Assembly (NCBI RefSeq): GCF_001043005.1
Contig: NZ_JYKZ01000001.1
Location: forward strand, 682,001 to 746,000
Reading direction: 5' to 3'
Origin: Pseudomonas psychrophila
GTDB taxonomy: Bacteria > Pseudomonadota > Gammaproteobacteria > Pseudomonadales > Pseudomonadaceae
DNA: 64,000 bases
The position numbers were made by a program, and so were the translations under genes. This document shows, in pieces, positions 39,060-48,236 of the stretch; positions within the stretch are counted from its first letter, which is position 1, and every line of letters starts with the position of its first letter. The notes beneath the pieces are model-generated. The model had not been told where the DNA came from, did not search any database, and worked only from the letters and a program-made list of their open reading frames with translations.

Positions 39060-39365
39060 TTATTTTTGCGCCCTTTCCTGGACCATCACCCACGGCGAAA
39101 CCACTACAGCCCAGAGCTGCGGGTCCCGCTCAAGAACGTCTAGCGCCTGTGCCTCCGTCATCCTGCCAAGCACCCCGGACGCCATCCAGGCCGCGACTTT
39201 CTCTGCATCATCCTGAGTCACGGCCTGCGCCGCTTCGATCAAGTCCAGCTCTGGTTCAACCCACAGCAAATCACCTTTGGCGAAGAAGGGCTGCAAGGCT
39301 TTCCATTCAATAGTTGAGGTCTCGCCAAGCAGCTTGGCATAGAGGGTGCTAGGTTCTTGATTCAT
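39060..39365 (-). CDS. DUF2288-family protein
   Basis: A 101-residue cytoplasmic protein starting NQEPSTLYAKLLGETSTIEW, with KGDLLWVEPELDLIEAAQAV and a terminal DPQLWAVVVSPWVMVQER. These are the conserved blocks of DUF2288, a small family of unknown role. The ATG at 39365 is chosen; 25 earlier in-frame codons are unsupported and there is no strong ribosome site. It is divergent from braC. No catalytic residues are evident. Confidence 0.75.
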   Translation of the reverse strand: MNQEPSTLYAKLLGETSTIEWKALQPFFAKGDLLWVEPELDLIEAAQAVTQDDAEKVAAWMASGVLGRMTEAQALDVLERDPQLWAVVVSPWVMVQERAQK

Positions 39366-39731
39366 GGGTTTCACCGGGAAAAAAAATCGGCGCCATGATA
39401 ACGCCGCACACCCGGTAGAAAAACCCGGTTTTTCAAGCAAAGGAACGGAGAAAGAGTAGAAGGCAAAGGACCGCCACGTTGATCTGGCAACATTCTGATA
39501 ACTATCAACAGCCTAATCCGCCGCTATTCTGTCTCTTTCTTACGTTTAAGCGACATTTCCTGTTTATTCCCCCGGCAGCCCGCTATTCAAGCGCTAAACC
39601 GGCGCTCTACACTGTACCGGTACAGTTGCAGGGGGGATTGGCCGGGCATTTCGCTAAAAGAAGACCCGGTCCGGCTGCCTTGGCTTCCAGGACTATAAAA
39701 ATTACAACAGAAGAGTGGAGCACCAATAAAG
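39366..39731. promoter_or_regulatory. DUF2288-braC divergent intergenic region with a perfect palindrome
   Basis: About 365 bases between divergent genes. ACTGTACCGGTACAGT at 39611-39626 is a perfect 16-base palindrome about 105 bases before the braC start, a plausible operator for an unidentified dimeric regulator. GTGGAG at 39714-39719 is the nearest ribosome-site-like sequence to braC, unusually distant from the ATG. Confidence 0.45.
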
Positions 39732-40853
39732 ATGGCTACGAAGCAGATTACTAAACTGTTTGCCGCTATGGTTTTGGCCGGGTTCGCCAGCCATTCATTT
39801 GCCGCAGACACCATCAAGATCGGTATCGCCGGCCCTAAAACCGGGCCTCTGACGCAGTACGGCGACATGCAGTTTGCTGGCGCAAAAATGGCCATCGAAC
39901 AAATCAACGCCAAGGGCGGTGTTGATGGCAAAAAGCTTGAAGCGGTTGACTACGATGACGCCTGCGACCCGAAACAAGCGGTTGCCGTTGCCAACAAAGT
40001 CGTCAATGACGGCATCAAATTTGTAGTCGGTCACCTGTGCTCCAGCTCCACTCAGCCAGCTTCGGACATTTACGAAGACGAAGGCATCATCATGATTACC
40101 CCGGCCGCCACCGGCCCGGAAATCACCGCTCGCGGTTACAAAATGATCTTCCGCACCATCGGCCTGGACAGCGCCCAAGGCCCTGCTGCCGGTAACTACA
40201 TCGCGGATCACGTTAAGCCGAAAGTCGTCGCGGTATTGCACGACAAACAGCAATACGGTGAAGGCATCGCCACCGCCGTTAAAAAGACCCTGGAAGACAA
40301 AGGCGTCAAGGTCGCTGTCTTTGAAGGCGTCAACGCTGGCGAAAAAGACTACTCCTCGGTTATTGCCAAGCTCAAGCAAGCCAACGTCGACTTCGTTTAC
40401 TACGGCGGCTACCACCCTGAGCTGGGTCTGATCCTTCGCCAGGCTAAAGAAAAAGGCCTGAACGCCAAGTTCATGGGCCCTGAAGGCGTGGGCAACGAGT
40501 CCATCTCGCAAATCGCCCAGGGCGCTTCCGAAGGCCTGCTGGTTACCCTGCCAAAAGCATTCGACGCCGATCCAGCCAACAAAGCTCTGGTTGATGCCTT
40601 TGCTGCCAAGAAGCAAGACCCTACCGGCCCGTTCGTGTTCCCGGCTTACGCAGCGGTTGAAGTGATTGCCGGCGGTATCGAGCAAGCCAAAAGCGATGAC
40701 CCGACCAAAGTCGCTGAAGCGATCCACAAAGGCACCTACAAAACCCCTACCGGCAACCTTAAGTTTGACTCCAAAGGCGACGTGGAAGATTTCAAATTCG
40801 TGGTTTACGAATGGCACTTCGGCAAACCTAAAACTGAAGTAAGCCCTCAGTAA
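39732..40853 (+). CDS. braC: Branched-chain amino acid ABC transporter, substrate-binding protein
   Basis: A 373-residue periplasmic binding protein with a signal peptide (LFAAMVLAGFASHSFAA) cleaved near residue 25. The mature protein begins DTIKIGIAGPKTGPLTQYGD, typical of LivJ/BraC, with the substrate-site region VVGHLCSSSTQPASDIYEDE and a disulfide pair (C in YDDACDPKQ and in GHLCSSS). It binds Leu, Ile, Val, and often Ala and Thr. A terminator directly after braC, before braD, should make this message more abundant than the rest. Confidence 0.95.
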   Translation: MATKQITKLFAAMVLAGFASHSFAADTIKIGIAGPKTGPLTQYGDMQFAGAKMAIEQINAKGGVDGKKLEAVDYDDACDPKQAVAVANKVVNDGIKFVVGHLCSSSTQPASDIYEDEGIIMITPAATGPEITARGYKMIFRTIGLDSAQGPAAGNYIADHVKPKVVAVLHDKQQYGEGIATAVKKTLEDKGVKVAVFEGVNAGEKDYSSVIAKLKQANVDFVYYGGYHPELGLILRQAKEKGLNAKFMGPEGVGNESISQIAQGASEGLLVTLPKAFDADPANKALVDAFAAKKQDPTGPFVFPAYAAVEVIAGGIEQAKSDDPTKVAEAIHKGTYKTPTGNLKFDSKGDVEDFKFVVYEWHFGKPKTEVSPQ

Positions 40854-40873
40854 GGGTCGGTTCCCGACCTGAC

Positions 40874-40907
40874 AACAAAGCCCACTGCACAAGCGGTGGG
40901 TTTTGTT
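40874..40907 (+). terminator. Terminator/attenuator between braC and braD
   Basis: AACAAAGCCCAC and GTGGGTTTTGTT form a stem with one mismatch pair and a 10-base loop, followed by TTTA. It is 20 bases after the braC stop, within the operon. Confidence 0.85.
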
Positions 40908-41102
40908 TTACGGGTCTTTGGTTCGTGGAAATGGGGCTGCGCTTTCGTGATCCGAAAGTCTGCCCACCTGAAAATCTTTAAAACCGTCACCAGCGGTTCG
41001 CTGGCAGAAGACCTGTGCTCCAAGTGGGTGAAGACCCATATAGCCCGGGCCGGAAAATGACTCCACCAGTGAAATGCGTCTCAGGTTTTTAGGAGCTTTG
41101 TA

Positions 41103-42026
41103 ATGCCTGACATCTATCACTTCTTCCAAATGCTGGTTAACGGCCTCAACGTTGGCAGCACTTATGCCCTGATCGCCATCGGCTACACGATGGTTTACGG
41201 CATTATTGGAATGATCAACTTCGCCCACGGCGAGGTGTACATGATTGGTTCCTATATTGCGTTTATCGCCATCGCCGGTCTGACCATGATGGGTCTGGAC
41301 AGCGTGCCACTTCTGCTGACTGCCGCGTTTATTGCCAGCATTGTGGTCACCAGCGCCTACGGCTACAGCATCGAACGGGTTGCCTACCGTCCATTGCGTG
41401 GCAGTAATCGCCTGATCCCATTGATTTCCGCCATCGGTATGTCGATCTTCCTGCAAAACACCGTACTACTGGCACAGGACTCAAAAGACAAATCGATCCC
41501 TAACCTGATTCCAGGCGGCTTCACCTTTGGCCCTGGAGGCGCTAGTGAAGTTATCGTCTCCTACATGCAAATCGTGGTCTTCGTCGTCACCTTCCTCGCA
41601 ATGCTAGGCCTGACCCTGTTCATCTCTCGCTCACGCATGGGTCGCGCCTGCCGCGCCTGCGCCGAAGACATGAAAATGGCCAACCTGTTGGGTATCAATA
41701 CCAACAACGTGATTGCGTTGACCTTCGTGATCGGTGCAGCCCTGGCAGCCGTAGCGGCGGTGTTGATCAGCGTTCAATACGGTGTGATCAACCCTAACGC
41801 AGGTTTCCTGGTAGGCCTTAAAGCCTTCACCGCTGCGGTATTGGGCGGTATTGGCAGTATTCCTGGCGCGATGCTCGGTGGCCTGGTACTTGGTGTGGCT
41901 GAAGCCTTTGGTGCCGATATCTTCGGCGACCAGTACAAAGACGTAGTGGCTTTTGGCTTGCTGGTGCTGGTGCTGCTGTTCCGTCCGACCGGCATTTTGG
42001 GGCGTCCGGAGATTGAAAAAGTATGA
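41103..42026 (+). CDS. braD: Branched-chain amino acid ABC transporter permease (LivH)
   Basis: A 307-residue permease with about eight membrane helices. [21 protein letters not shown] and [15 protein letters not shown] are LivH signatures, and the [21 protein letters not shown] loop contacts the ATPase. AGGAG is 9 bases before the ATG. It pairs with BraE and overlaps it by 4 bases. There are 249 bases from braC, including the attenuator and a CCAGCG/CGCTGG hairpin near 41000. Confidence 0.95.
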   Translation: MPDIYHFFQMLVNGLNVGSTYALIAIGYTMVYGIIGMINFAHGEVYMIGSYIAFIAIAGLTMMGLDSVPLLLTAAFIASIVVTSAYGYSIERVAYRPLRGSNRLIPLISAIGMSIFLQNTVLLAQDSKDKSIPNLIPGGFTFGPGGASEVIVSYMQIVVFVVTFLAMLGLTLFISRSRMGRACRACAEDMKMANLLGINTNNVIALTFVIGAALAAVAAVLISVQYGVINPNAGFLVGLKAFTAAVLGGIGSIPGAMLGGLVLGVAEAFGADIFGDQYKDVVAFGLLVLVLLFRPTGILGRPEIEKV

Positions 42027-43279
42027 CTAGGAATCTTAAGTCGGCGCTCTTCAGCGCCCTGTTGGTCTGGGCCGTCGCCTACCCGGTACTCGGTCTGAAA
42101 CTGACTATCGTCGGGATCAACATCGAAGTTCACAACACCAGCACCTTTACCCTGAGCGTGATCGCGATCTGCTCCTTGCTGATGTTTGTGCGCGTGTTTT
42201 TCAACCAGCAACTGACCTCGGCCTGGAAAAGCTCCCCCAGCCTTCCAAAAGTGCCTGCCAAGGCCACCAACTTCCTGACCCTGCCCAGCACCCAGCGCTG
42301 GATCATTCTCGGTTTGGTGGTGGTTGCCCTGATCTGGCCGTTCTATGGCTCCCGTGGTGCCGTGGACATTGCCACGCTGATCCTGATCTACGTGATGCTC
42401 GGCCTGGGCCTGAACATTGTGGTCGGGCTGGCCGGCCTGCTTGACCTGGGGTATGTCGGGTTCTATGCCGTGGGTGCCTACACCTACGCATTGCTCGCGC
42501 ATTACTTCGGCCTGAGCTTCTGGATCTGCTTGCCGCTGGCTGGCTTGATGGCAGCAACCTTCGGATTCTTGCTGGGCTTCCCGGTCCTGCGTTTACGCGG
42601 TGACTATCTGGCCATCGTGACCTTGGGCTTCGGCGAAATCATCCGCTTGTTCCTGCGTAACCTGACCGATATCACCGGCGGGCCAAACGGTATCAGCAAC
42701 ATCCCGAAACCAACGCTGTTCGGTCTGAGCTTCGACAGAACCGCTGCCGAAGGCATGCAAACCTTTCACGAGTACTTTGGCATCGCCTACAACTCGATCA
42801 ACAAGGTCATTTTCCTGTACCTGATCGCGCTGGTGCTGGTGCTACTGGTGTTGTTCGTCATCAACCGCCTGCTGCGCATGCCCATCGGTCGCGCGTGGGA
42901 AGCACTGCGTGAAGACGAAATTGCCTGCCGGGCCCTCGGTTTGAATCCGACCGTGATCAAGCTGTCAGCTTTCACTCTGGGCGCTACCTTTGCAGGTTTT
43001 GCTGGCAGCTTCTTTGCTGCTCGTCAGGGCTTGGTGACTCCAGAATCGTTCACCTTCCTTGAGTCGGCGATCATTCTGGCCATCGTGGTACTGGGCGGCA
43101 TGGGCTCGCAGCTGGGTGTCATCCTGGCAGCCGTGGTGATGATCCTGCTTCCGGAAATGATGCGTGAATTCAGCGAATACCGGATGCTGCTGTTCGGAGC
43201 ACTGATGGTGCTGATGATGATCTGGCGTCCGCAAGGTCTGCTGCCAATGCAACGTCCTCACCTGGAGCTGCGAAAATGA
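42023..43279 (+). CDS. braE: Branched-chain amino acid ABC transporter permease (LivM)
   Basis: A 418-residue permease with an N-terminal extension of about 110 residues (three helices and a loop) before the core LivM domain, as usual in Pseudomonas BraE. Core marks are [48 protein letters not shown] and the coupling loop [14 protein letters not shown]. It overlaps braD and braF by 4 bases each (ATGA), indicating translational coupling. Confidence 0.95.
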   Translation: MTRNLKSALFSALLVWAVAYPVLGLKLTIVGINIEVHNTSTFTLSVIAICSLLMFVRVFFNQQLTSAWKSSPSLPKVPAKATNFLTLPSTQRWIILGLVVVALIWPFYGSRGAVDIATLILIYVMLGLGLNIVVGLAGLLDLGYVGFYAVGAYTYALLAHYFGLSFWICLPLAGLMAATFGFLLGFPVLRLRGDYLAIVTLGFGEIIRLFLRNLTDITGGPNGISNIPKPTLFGLSFDRTAAEGMQTFHEYFGIAYNSINKVIFLYLIALVLVLLVLFVINRLLRMPIGRAWEALREDEIACRALGLNPTVIKLSAFTLGATFAGFAGSFFAARQGLVTPESFTFLESAIILAIVVLGGMGSQLGVILAAVVMILLPEMMREFSEYRMLLFGALMVLMMIWRPQGLLPMQRPHLELRK

Positions 43280-44043
43280 GCCGCGAGTTACTGAAAGTCA
43301 GCGGCCTTAGCATGCGCTTTGGCGGCTTGTTGGCGGTGAATGGCGTGGCCCTGACCGTCAAGGAAAAACAGGTTGTGTCGATGATCGGCCCTAACGGCGC
43401 CGGCAAGACCACCGTCTTCAACTGCCTGACCGGTTTTTATAAACCGTCTGCGGGCAGCATCCTTCTGGACGGTGAAGCGATTGAAGGCTTGCCGGGCCAT
43501 GAGATTGCGCGAAAAGGCGTGGTCCGCACCTTCCAGAACGTGCGCCTGTTCAAAGACATGACAGCCGTTGAGAACCTGCTGATTGCCCAGCACCGCCACC
43601 TCAACACCAACTTCCTGGCAGGCCTGTTCAAAACCCCGTCATTTCGCAAAAGCGAACGTGAGGCCCTGGACTACGCCGCGTACTGGCTGGACAAGGTCAA
43701 CCTGACCGAGTTCGCCAACCGCCCGGCGGGGACTCTGGCGTACGGCCAGCAACGACGCCTGGAAATCGCACGCTGCATGATGACGCGCCCGCGCATCCTG
43801 ATGCTCGACGAACCCGCGGCAGGCCTTAACCCCAAGGAAACCGAAGATCTCAAGGCGCTGATCAGCGTTTTGCGCAATGAGCACAACGCGACCGTGTTGT
43901 TGATTGAGCATGACATGAAATTGGTCATGAGCATTTCGGACCATATCGTGGTGATCAACCAGGGCACGCCTTTGGCTGACGGGACGCCGGAACAGATCCG
44001 CGACAACCCTGAAGTGATCAAAGCCTATTTGGGGGAAGCGTAA
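43276..44043 (+). CDS. braF: Branched-chain amino acid ABC transporter ATPase (LivG)
   Basis: A 255-residue ABC ATPase. Walker A is GPNGAGKTT, the signature is [15 protein letters not shown] (LSGGQ variant LAYGQ, normal for LivG), Walker B is [13 protein letters not shown], and the switch histidine is in IEHDMKLVM. It forms a heterodimer with BraG under the BraDE channel. Confidence 0.95.
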   Translation: MSRELLKVSGLSMRFGGLLAVNGVALTVKEKQVVSMIGPNGAGKTTVFNCLTGFYKPSAGSILLDGEAIEGLPGHEIARKGVVRTFQNVRLFKDMTAVENLLIAQHRHLNTNFLAGLFKTPSFRKSEREALDYAAYWLDKVNLTEFANRPAGTLAYGQQRRLEIARCMMTRPRILMLDEPAAGLNPKETEDLKALISVLRNEHNATVLLIEHDMKLVMSISDHIVVINQGTPLADGTPEQIRDNPEVIKAYLGEA

Positions 44044-44044
44044 A

Positions 44045-44746
44045 ATGCTGCAATTCGAAAACGTTTCGACCTTTTACGGCAAGATCCAGGCCCTGCACAG
44101 CGTCAACGTTGAAGTACGTCAGGGCGAGATCGTCACCCTGATCGGCGCCAACGGGGCTGGCAAATCAACCCTGATGATGACCTTGTGCGGCTCGCCGCAA
44201 GCCCACAGCGGCAGTATTCGTTATCTGGGTGAGGAACTGGTGGGGCTGAGCTCGGCGCAGATCATGCGCAAAAGCATCGCCGTTGTGCCTGAGGGGCGCC
44301 GGGTGTTTGCTCGTCTGACTGTGGAAGAGAACCTCGCCATGGGCGGATTCTTTACCGAGAAGCAGGAATACGAAGAGCAAATGGACAAGGTTCTGCACTT
44401 GTTCCCGCGCCTGAAAGAACGTTTCACACAACGGGGCGGCACCATGTCCGGTGGTGAGCAGCAAATGCTCGCCATTGGCCGCGCATTGATGAGCAAGCCC
44501 AAGCTGTTGTTGCTGGATGAACCATCACTGGGTTTGGCACCGATCATCATTCAGCAGATTTTCGACATCATCGAACAACTGCGAGATGAAGGCGTAACGG
44601 TGTTTCTGGTGGAGCAAAACGCAAACCAGGCGCTAAAAATCGCTGACCGCGCCTACGTGCTGGAAAACGGCCGGGTGGTCATGCAAGGCACTGGCGAGCA
44701 ATTGCTCAGCGATCCAAAAGTGCGTGACGCGTACTTGGGCGGCTAA
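44045..44746 (+). CDS. braG: Branched-chain amino acid ABC transporter ATPase (LivF)
   Basis: A 233-residue ABC ATPase, second of the pair. Walker A is GANGAGKSTLMMTLCG, signature MSGGEQQMLAIGRAL, Walker B LLLLDEPSLGLAP, switch glutamine form VEQNANQAL in place of histidine, which is usual in LivF. It follows braF by one base and is closed by a terminator. Confidence 0.95.
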   Translation: MLQFENVSTFYGKIQALHSVNVEVRQGEIVTLIGANGAGKSTLMMTLCGSPQAHSGSIRYLGEELVGLSSAQIMRKSIAVVPEGRRVFARLTVEENLAMGGFFTEKQEYEEQMDKVLHLFPRLKERFTQRGGTMSGGEQQMLAIGRALMSKPKLLLLDEPSLGLAPIIIQQIFDIIEQLRDEGVTVFLVEQNANQALKIADRAYVLENGRVVMQGTGEQLLSDPKVRDAYLGG

Positions 44747-44761
44747 ACCTGCCTGCGACAC

Positions 44762-44788
44762 AAAACGGCCCTTCGGGGCCGTTTTTTA
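44762..44788 (+). terminator. Terminator of the bra operon
   Basis: AAAACGGCCC and GGGCCGTTTT form a 10-bp stem with a TTCG loop and a run of six Ts. Confidence 0.95.
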
Positions 44789-44809
44789 TAGTCCCCTACT
44801 GAGTTTTCT

Positions 44810-44966
44810 GCAGCTGGCGAAGGAACGTTGCTGCGTCCGGCGACGCAGTCGTCGTAAACATGAGTTCCAGGGTCGACTGGCACACCGCAATGTTTGATTT
44901 TGCGACGGCTACGCCGGAGTGCCGCATCACGCCGAACGTAGCCTCGTTCTACTCGTCAACTGCTAC
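44810..44966. repeat. Long inverted repeat, family A, copy 3 (diverged)
   Basis: The left arm GCAGCTGGCGAAGGAACGTT, followed by GCTGCGTCCGGCGACG, pairs imperfectly with a right arm ending GTCAACTGCTAC. It carries insertions relative to copies 1 and 2, notably around 44910-44935, and looks older. It lies just after the bra terminator. Confidence 0.65.
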
Positions 44967-44983
44967 GAAGCGGGACAGCCAAA

Positions 44984-45700
44984 CCCTGTAGATACTCTGT
45001 TGCCAACCGGCCTGTTTAGAGAAATGTGCTTCGCTAAACAGGTCGGCCTGTAGGCCGCCTCGGCGGGCCGTTGATCTTGTTTTTGCACTGGTTTTTGATC
45101 TGCCTGCCCTTCGGGAGGCCGAGCGCAGGTTCTGCGTAGTGGGTCGACCGGCATGGATGCCGGGAGAGCCGTGTTGGGCCATGGATGGCCCGTCACGGCG
45201 TGCCCACGGAGCGGGACCGGAGTGAGGGACACCTGAGCGCAGCGAGGGCCGTACGCTGGGGCAAGGCCTTTTTGGGTACTTTTGTGGCTGTTTGACAAAA
45301 GTGCCTCGCTGTAAAAGCGAAACCATCATTTCAGTTAACCGCGAATGCCGGATATGTACCCCGTGTGCCAGTTGTTTTGCGATGCGCCCGCAGCGATGCC
45401 GAGTACATATCCATTCGATGTGTCACGACTTTCTACGGGTTCCGCCCTTACGGCGGGTCACTTTTTCCAAACGCCGAAAAAGTAACCAAAAAGGCTTGCC
45501 CTACCATTCGGCCGCCTCGCCCAGGCTCGGTGGTTCCCTCACTCCGGCACTGTCATGGGCATTCGCGTCGTCTGGACATTCGTGTGGCTCCAGCAAAAGC
45601 AAAATGCATCGCAGACGTCACAGACCCCTACGAAAAACGGTTTAGCGCCAACATACAAGCCGCTGTCGAATCAGCGGCTGCATAAAATATTTTAAATTGG
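44984..45700. repeat. Large palindromic intergenic repeat region
   Basis: No gene is supported. A hairpin, CCGGCCTGTTTAG/CTAAACAGGTCGG, stands near 45006-45046. From about 45218 to 45546 two copies of one element face each other: CGGAGTGAGGGA on the left is matched by TCCCTCACTCCG on the right. GGGCAAGGCCTTTTTGGGTA is matched by TACTTTTTCGG-type sequence in reverse near 45470-45510. GGATATGTAC (45350) and GTACATATCC (45403) form the inner arms. Such blocks recur in Pseudomonas genomes, from memory. Confidence 0.65.
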
Positions 45701-45701
45701 C

Positions 45702-45728
45702 TGTAACAACCTTCGATCTCGCTTCTCT
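45702..45728 (+). promoter_or_regulatory. Possible promoter of the bufferin operon
   Basis: TGTAAC at 45702 is a -35 typical of ECF sigma factors, a class that controls bufferin operons in other bacteria. A 17-base spacer leads to CTCTAG. The -10 side is not diagnostic, and no ECF sigma gene is present nearby. Confidence 0.3.
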
Positions 45729-45775
45729 AGTTTGGTAAGCCGGCAGCAATCGCTACCGGGATCTGGAGAATCACC

Positions 45776-46078
45776 ATGAACAACAAAACTACCCGCACCC
45801 TGTCCGCCGCTGCACTGGCGCTTGCTCTGGGTTCCGCCCTGAGTATCGCCGCCCTGCCCGCTCAGGCTGCTGGCGATATGGAGAAGTGCTTCGGGGTTGC
45901 CATGAAAGGCCATAACGATTGCGCCGCAGGGGCAGGCACTACCTGTGCAGGAACCGCCAAGGTAGATAATCAGGCCGATGCCTGGAAACTCGTACCAAAA
46001 GGCACCTGCGAAAAAACCTCCAGCAGCACTTCACCCTCAGGCTTTGGCCAAATGGCTGCCTACAAAGCCAAATCCTGA
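45776..46078 (+). CDS. Bufferin-type precursor peptide (DUF2282), copper-binding RiPP candidate
   Basis: A 100-residue exported precursor. A long Ala/Leu signal peptide ([20 protein letters not shown], ending AQAA) is cleaved near residue 32. The mature part has four cysteines, C38, C49, C57 and C78, in the DUF2282 pattern [33 protein letters not shown] and LVPKGTCEK. In bufferins the paired DUF692 enzyme converts cysteines to thiooxazoles that bind copper, and the peptide protects the periplasm. A Ser-rich tail of about 20 residues follows the last cysteine. GGAG precedes the ATG. Classed by family and operon; modification here is inferred. Confidence 0.85.
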   Translation: MNNKTTRTLSAAALALALGSALSIAALPAQAAGDMEKCFGVAMKGHNDCAAGAGTTCAGTAKVDNQADAWKLVPKGTCEKTSSSTSPSGFGQMAAYKAKS

Positions 46079-46096
46079 TTCGTACACTGAGTGCTG

Positions 46097-46978
46097 ATGA
46101 TGCATAGCCCGCTTGCTTCGCTCATCGCGCCTCGTGCGCCCCAGCTCCCACCGCGTGCGGGGCTGGGGCTCAAGGCCGAACATTTCCAGGATGTACTCGC
46201 CACCCGGCCTGACGTCGGGTTCTTTGAAGTACACGCCGAAAACTACATGGTCGCCGGAGGCCCGTTCCACCACTACCTGAGCCTGATTTGCGAACAGTAT
46301 CCCCTGTCGATACACGGCGTCGGCCTGTCGATCGGGGGCCAAAGCCCGCTCAATCCCGAGCATTTGCAACGCGTAAGCACATTGCTCGACCGCTACCGGC
46401 CCCTGATGTTTTCCGAACATCTGGCATGGTCTTCCCACGGGCCGTATTTTTTGAATGACCTGCTGCCTTTACGTTATGACACCGCCACGTTGACACGGGT
46501 ATGCGCGCACATTGATCAGGTCCAGAATCTGTTGCAGCGCCAAATCCTGCTGGAAAATCCCGCAACCTATATTGAGTTCGACGAGGCCCATTTCGACGAG
46601 GCCGACTTCATCCGCGAAGTCATCACCCGCAGTGGTTGTGGCCTCTTGCTGGACGTTAACAACCTGTACGTGTCCTGCATCAACCACGCCCGTGATCCCC
46701 TTGCCTACCTCGATGCTTTGCCGCTACGGGCTGTTGGCGAGATTCACCTGGCAGGTTTTGCCGAAGAGACCGATAGCCTTGGCGAGCGCCTGCTTATCGA
46801 CAATCACGGATCACCCGTCGATCAGGCCGTGTGGACGCTGTACCAACGAACACTGGAACGAACTGGCCCAATGGCCACCCTGATCGAGCGCGACAACCAC
46901 CTGCCTGCACTTGCCGAACTGGTCAAGGAAGCACGACTTGCCGAGCGCTACCTGAGCAGCACACAGGTGCGACCATGA
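46097..46978 (+). CDS. DUF692 (MNIO) peptide-modifying enzyme, BufB-like
   Basis: A 293-residue TIM-barrel enzyme of the multinuclear non-heme iron oxidase family, relatives of MbnB. Candidate metal ligands are H73 ([11 protein letters not shown]), E107/H108 (SEHLAW), E153 (LLENP), D186 (LLLDVNNLY), H217 (GEIHLAGF), D235/H237 (IDNHGSP) and E264 (IERDNHLP). It should oxidise precursor cysteines. Start is ambiguous: GTG at 46091 and ATGs at 46097 and 46100 are all in frame, and the ribosome site is weak. It begins 18 bases after the precursor stop and overlaps the next gene by ATGA. Confidence 0.88.
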   Translation: MMHSPLASLIAPRAPQLPPRAGLGLKAEHFQDVLATRPDVGFFEVHAENYMVAGGPFHHYLSLICEQYPLSIHGVGLSIGGQSPLNPEHLQRVSTLLDRYRPLMFSEHLAWSSHGPYFLNDLLPLRYDTATLTRVCAHIDQVQNLLQRQILLENPATYIEFDEAHFDEADFIREVITRSGCGLLLDVNNLYVSCINHARDPLAYLDALPLRAVGEIHLAGFAEETDSLGERLLIDNHGSPVDQAVWTLYQRTLERTGPMATLIERDNHLPALAELVKEARLAERYLSSTQVRP

Positions 46979-47748
46979 ATATGCAAGATGCTTTCAGCGC
47001 AGTGCTGCTCGATCCTGATACGCCTTACCCGCAAGGTATTTCCTGCCATAACGGCGACATTGAGCGTCGTTTTGCGGTTTATCGCAACAATGTCCACAGT
47101 GGCCTGATCAACGCACTAGCCACGAGCTACCCGGTCGTTTGGCAGCTGGTTGGCGACGTTTTTTTTCAGGCCATGGCGCGGGCATTTATTCAAGAGTTCC
47201 CGCCAAAAAGCCCTGTAATGAGCACCTATGGCGTCCAGTTCGCAGATTTTGTCGAGGGTTTCGCATCCGCCAGCAGCGTGCCTTACTTGGCGGATGTCGC
47301 ACGCCTGGAGCTTTTGTGCGTCCAGGCCTTTCACGCCGCAGACGCCTGCGCGGTGGACCCGCACTTATTGATCCACGCGCTCAACAATCCCGACAGCCTG
47401 GGCCAGTTGTGCCTGCAACTGCATCCTGGCGTCGCAAGCCTGCACTCGACCTACGCCATAGCCGCTCTATGGACCGCACATCAACACCAGGGCCAAATCC
47501 ATGGCATTGACCCGTACCAGCTACAAAGCGCCGTGGTGCTACGCAACGGATTACGGGTGGAAGTGTTCGCAGTTGGCTGCGGGTGTGCAGCGTTCGTGGA
47601 CGGGCTCAAGGAAGGCCGGGCCCTGGAGCTGGCCGCTTGCCAGGCCCTGGAAGCCGACCCTGATTTTGATCTGGGCCAGGCCCTGGCGCTGCTGATCAGC
47701 CATGACGCCATCACCGGCCTAAACCCCACCGCTGAGGTATCGCCATGA
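46975..47748 (+). CDS. DUF2063-family partner protein, BufC-like
   Basis: A 257-residue protein starting [20 protein letters not shown], with the DUF2063 block [30 protein letters not shown] near 25-60. This family is the usual partner of DUF692 enzymes and is thought to deliver the precursor peptide to them. The middle is helical, the C-terminal half mixed. Cysteines ([21 protein letters not shown]) are present without a clear metal pattern. Start is the ATG overlapping the BufB-like stop; the frame is open 48 codons farther up but within that gene. Confidence 0.87.
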   Translation: MNMQDAFSAVLLDPDTPYPQGISCHNGDIERRFAVYRNNVHSGLINALATSYPVVWQLVGDVFFQAMARAFIQEFPPKSPVMSTYGVQFADFVEGFASASSVPYLADVARLELLCVQAFHAADACAVDPHLLIHALNNPDSLGQLCLQLHPGVASLHSTYAIAALWTAHQHQGQIHGIDPYQLQSAVVLRNGLRVEVFAVGCGCAAFVDGLKEGRALELAACQALEADPDFDLGQALALLISHDAITGLNPTAEVSP

Positions 47749-48236
47749 ACCCCAATGCAACGCCCACATGCCAGATACGCCGTTTAATCGGACTGATGCA
47801 ACGCATCCCCCACACGCTGATAGCCTTTGTCGCTCGGTTTTCTATCGCTGCAGTGTTCTGGAAGTCGGGCCAGACTAAAGTCGAGGGCCTGGCTATAGAT
47901 CTGGTAAATGGCACCTTTCAACTCGGTATGCCACGCTTGGCCGACTCAGCGGTGTACTTGTTCAGCACGGAATACAAAGTCCCGCTGCTGCCCCCAGAAA
48001 TAGCCGCGTACGCAGCAACTTTCATTGAACACTTCTTCCCGCTGCTGATCCTGCTAGGGCTTGCCACACGTTTTTCAGCGCTGGCACTGCTGGGGATGAC
48101 GCTGACCATTCAGTTATTCGTGTACCCGGACGCCTACCCCACTCACGGTACATGGATCGCGATTCTGTTGTACCTAATGGCCAAAGGCCCGGGAGCGTTG
48201 TCGATTGATCATCTGATCGCCAGACATTTTCGTTAA
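47745..48236 (+). CDS. DoxX-family membrane protein of the bufferin operon
   Basis: A 163-residue inner-membrane protein with about four helices: LIAFVARFSIAAVFWKSGQTKV, then IAAYAATFIEHFFPLLILLGLATRFSALALLGM and GTWIAILLYLMAKGPGALSID. The WKSGQTK and PEIAAYAATxxEHFFP blocks are typical of DoxX. DoxX proteins commonly close DUF2282-DUF692-DUF2063 operons; a role in redox or membrane handling of the peptide or copper is guessed. It overlaps the upstream stop by ATGA, and its own stop overlaps the convergent LysR gene by 4 bases. Confidence 0.85.
   Translation: MNPNATPTCQIRRLIGLMQRIPHTLIAFVARFSIAAVFWKSGQTKVEGLAIDLVNGTFQLGMPRLADSAVYLFSTEYKVPLLPPEIAAYAATFIEHFFPLLILLGLATRFSALALLGMTLTIQLFVYPDAYPTHGTWIAILLYLMAKGPGALSIDHLIARHFR

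Noticed and set aside
39795..40892. 365-residue frame antisense to braC
   Set aside because: braC has a signal peptide, family match and terminator; the antisense frame has no start context or family.
44949..45685. Frames of 106-126 residues inside the repeat region
   Set aside because: They lie wholly within repeated palindromic DNA, have arginine/proline-biased products and no ribosome site.
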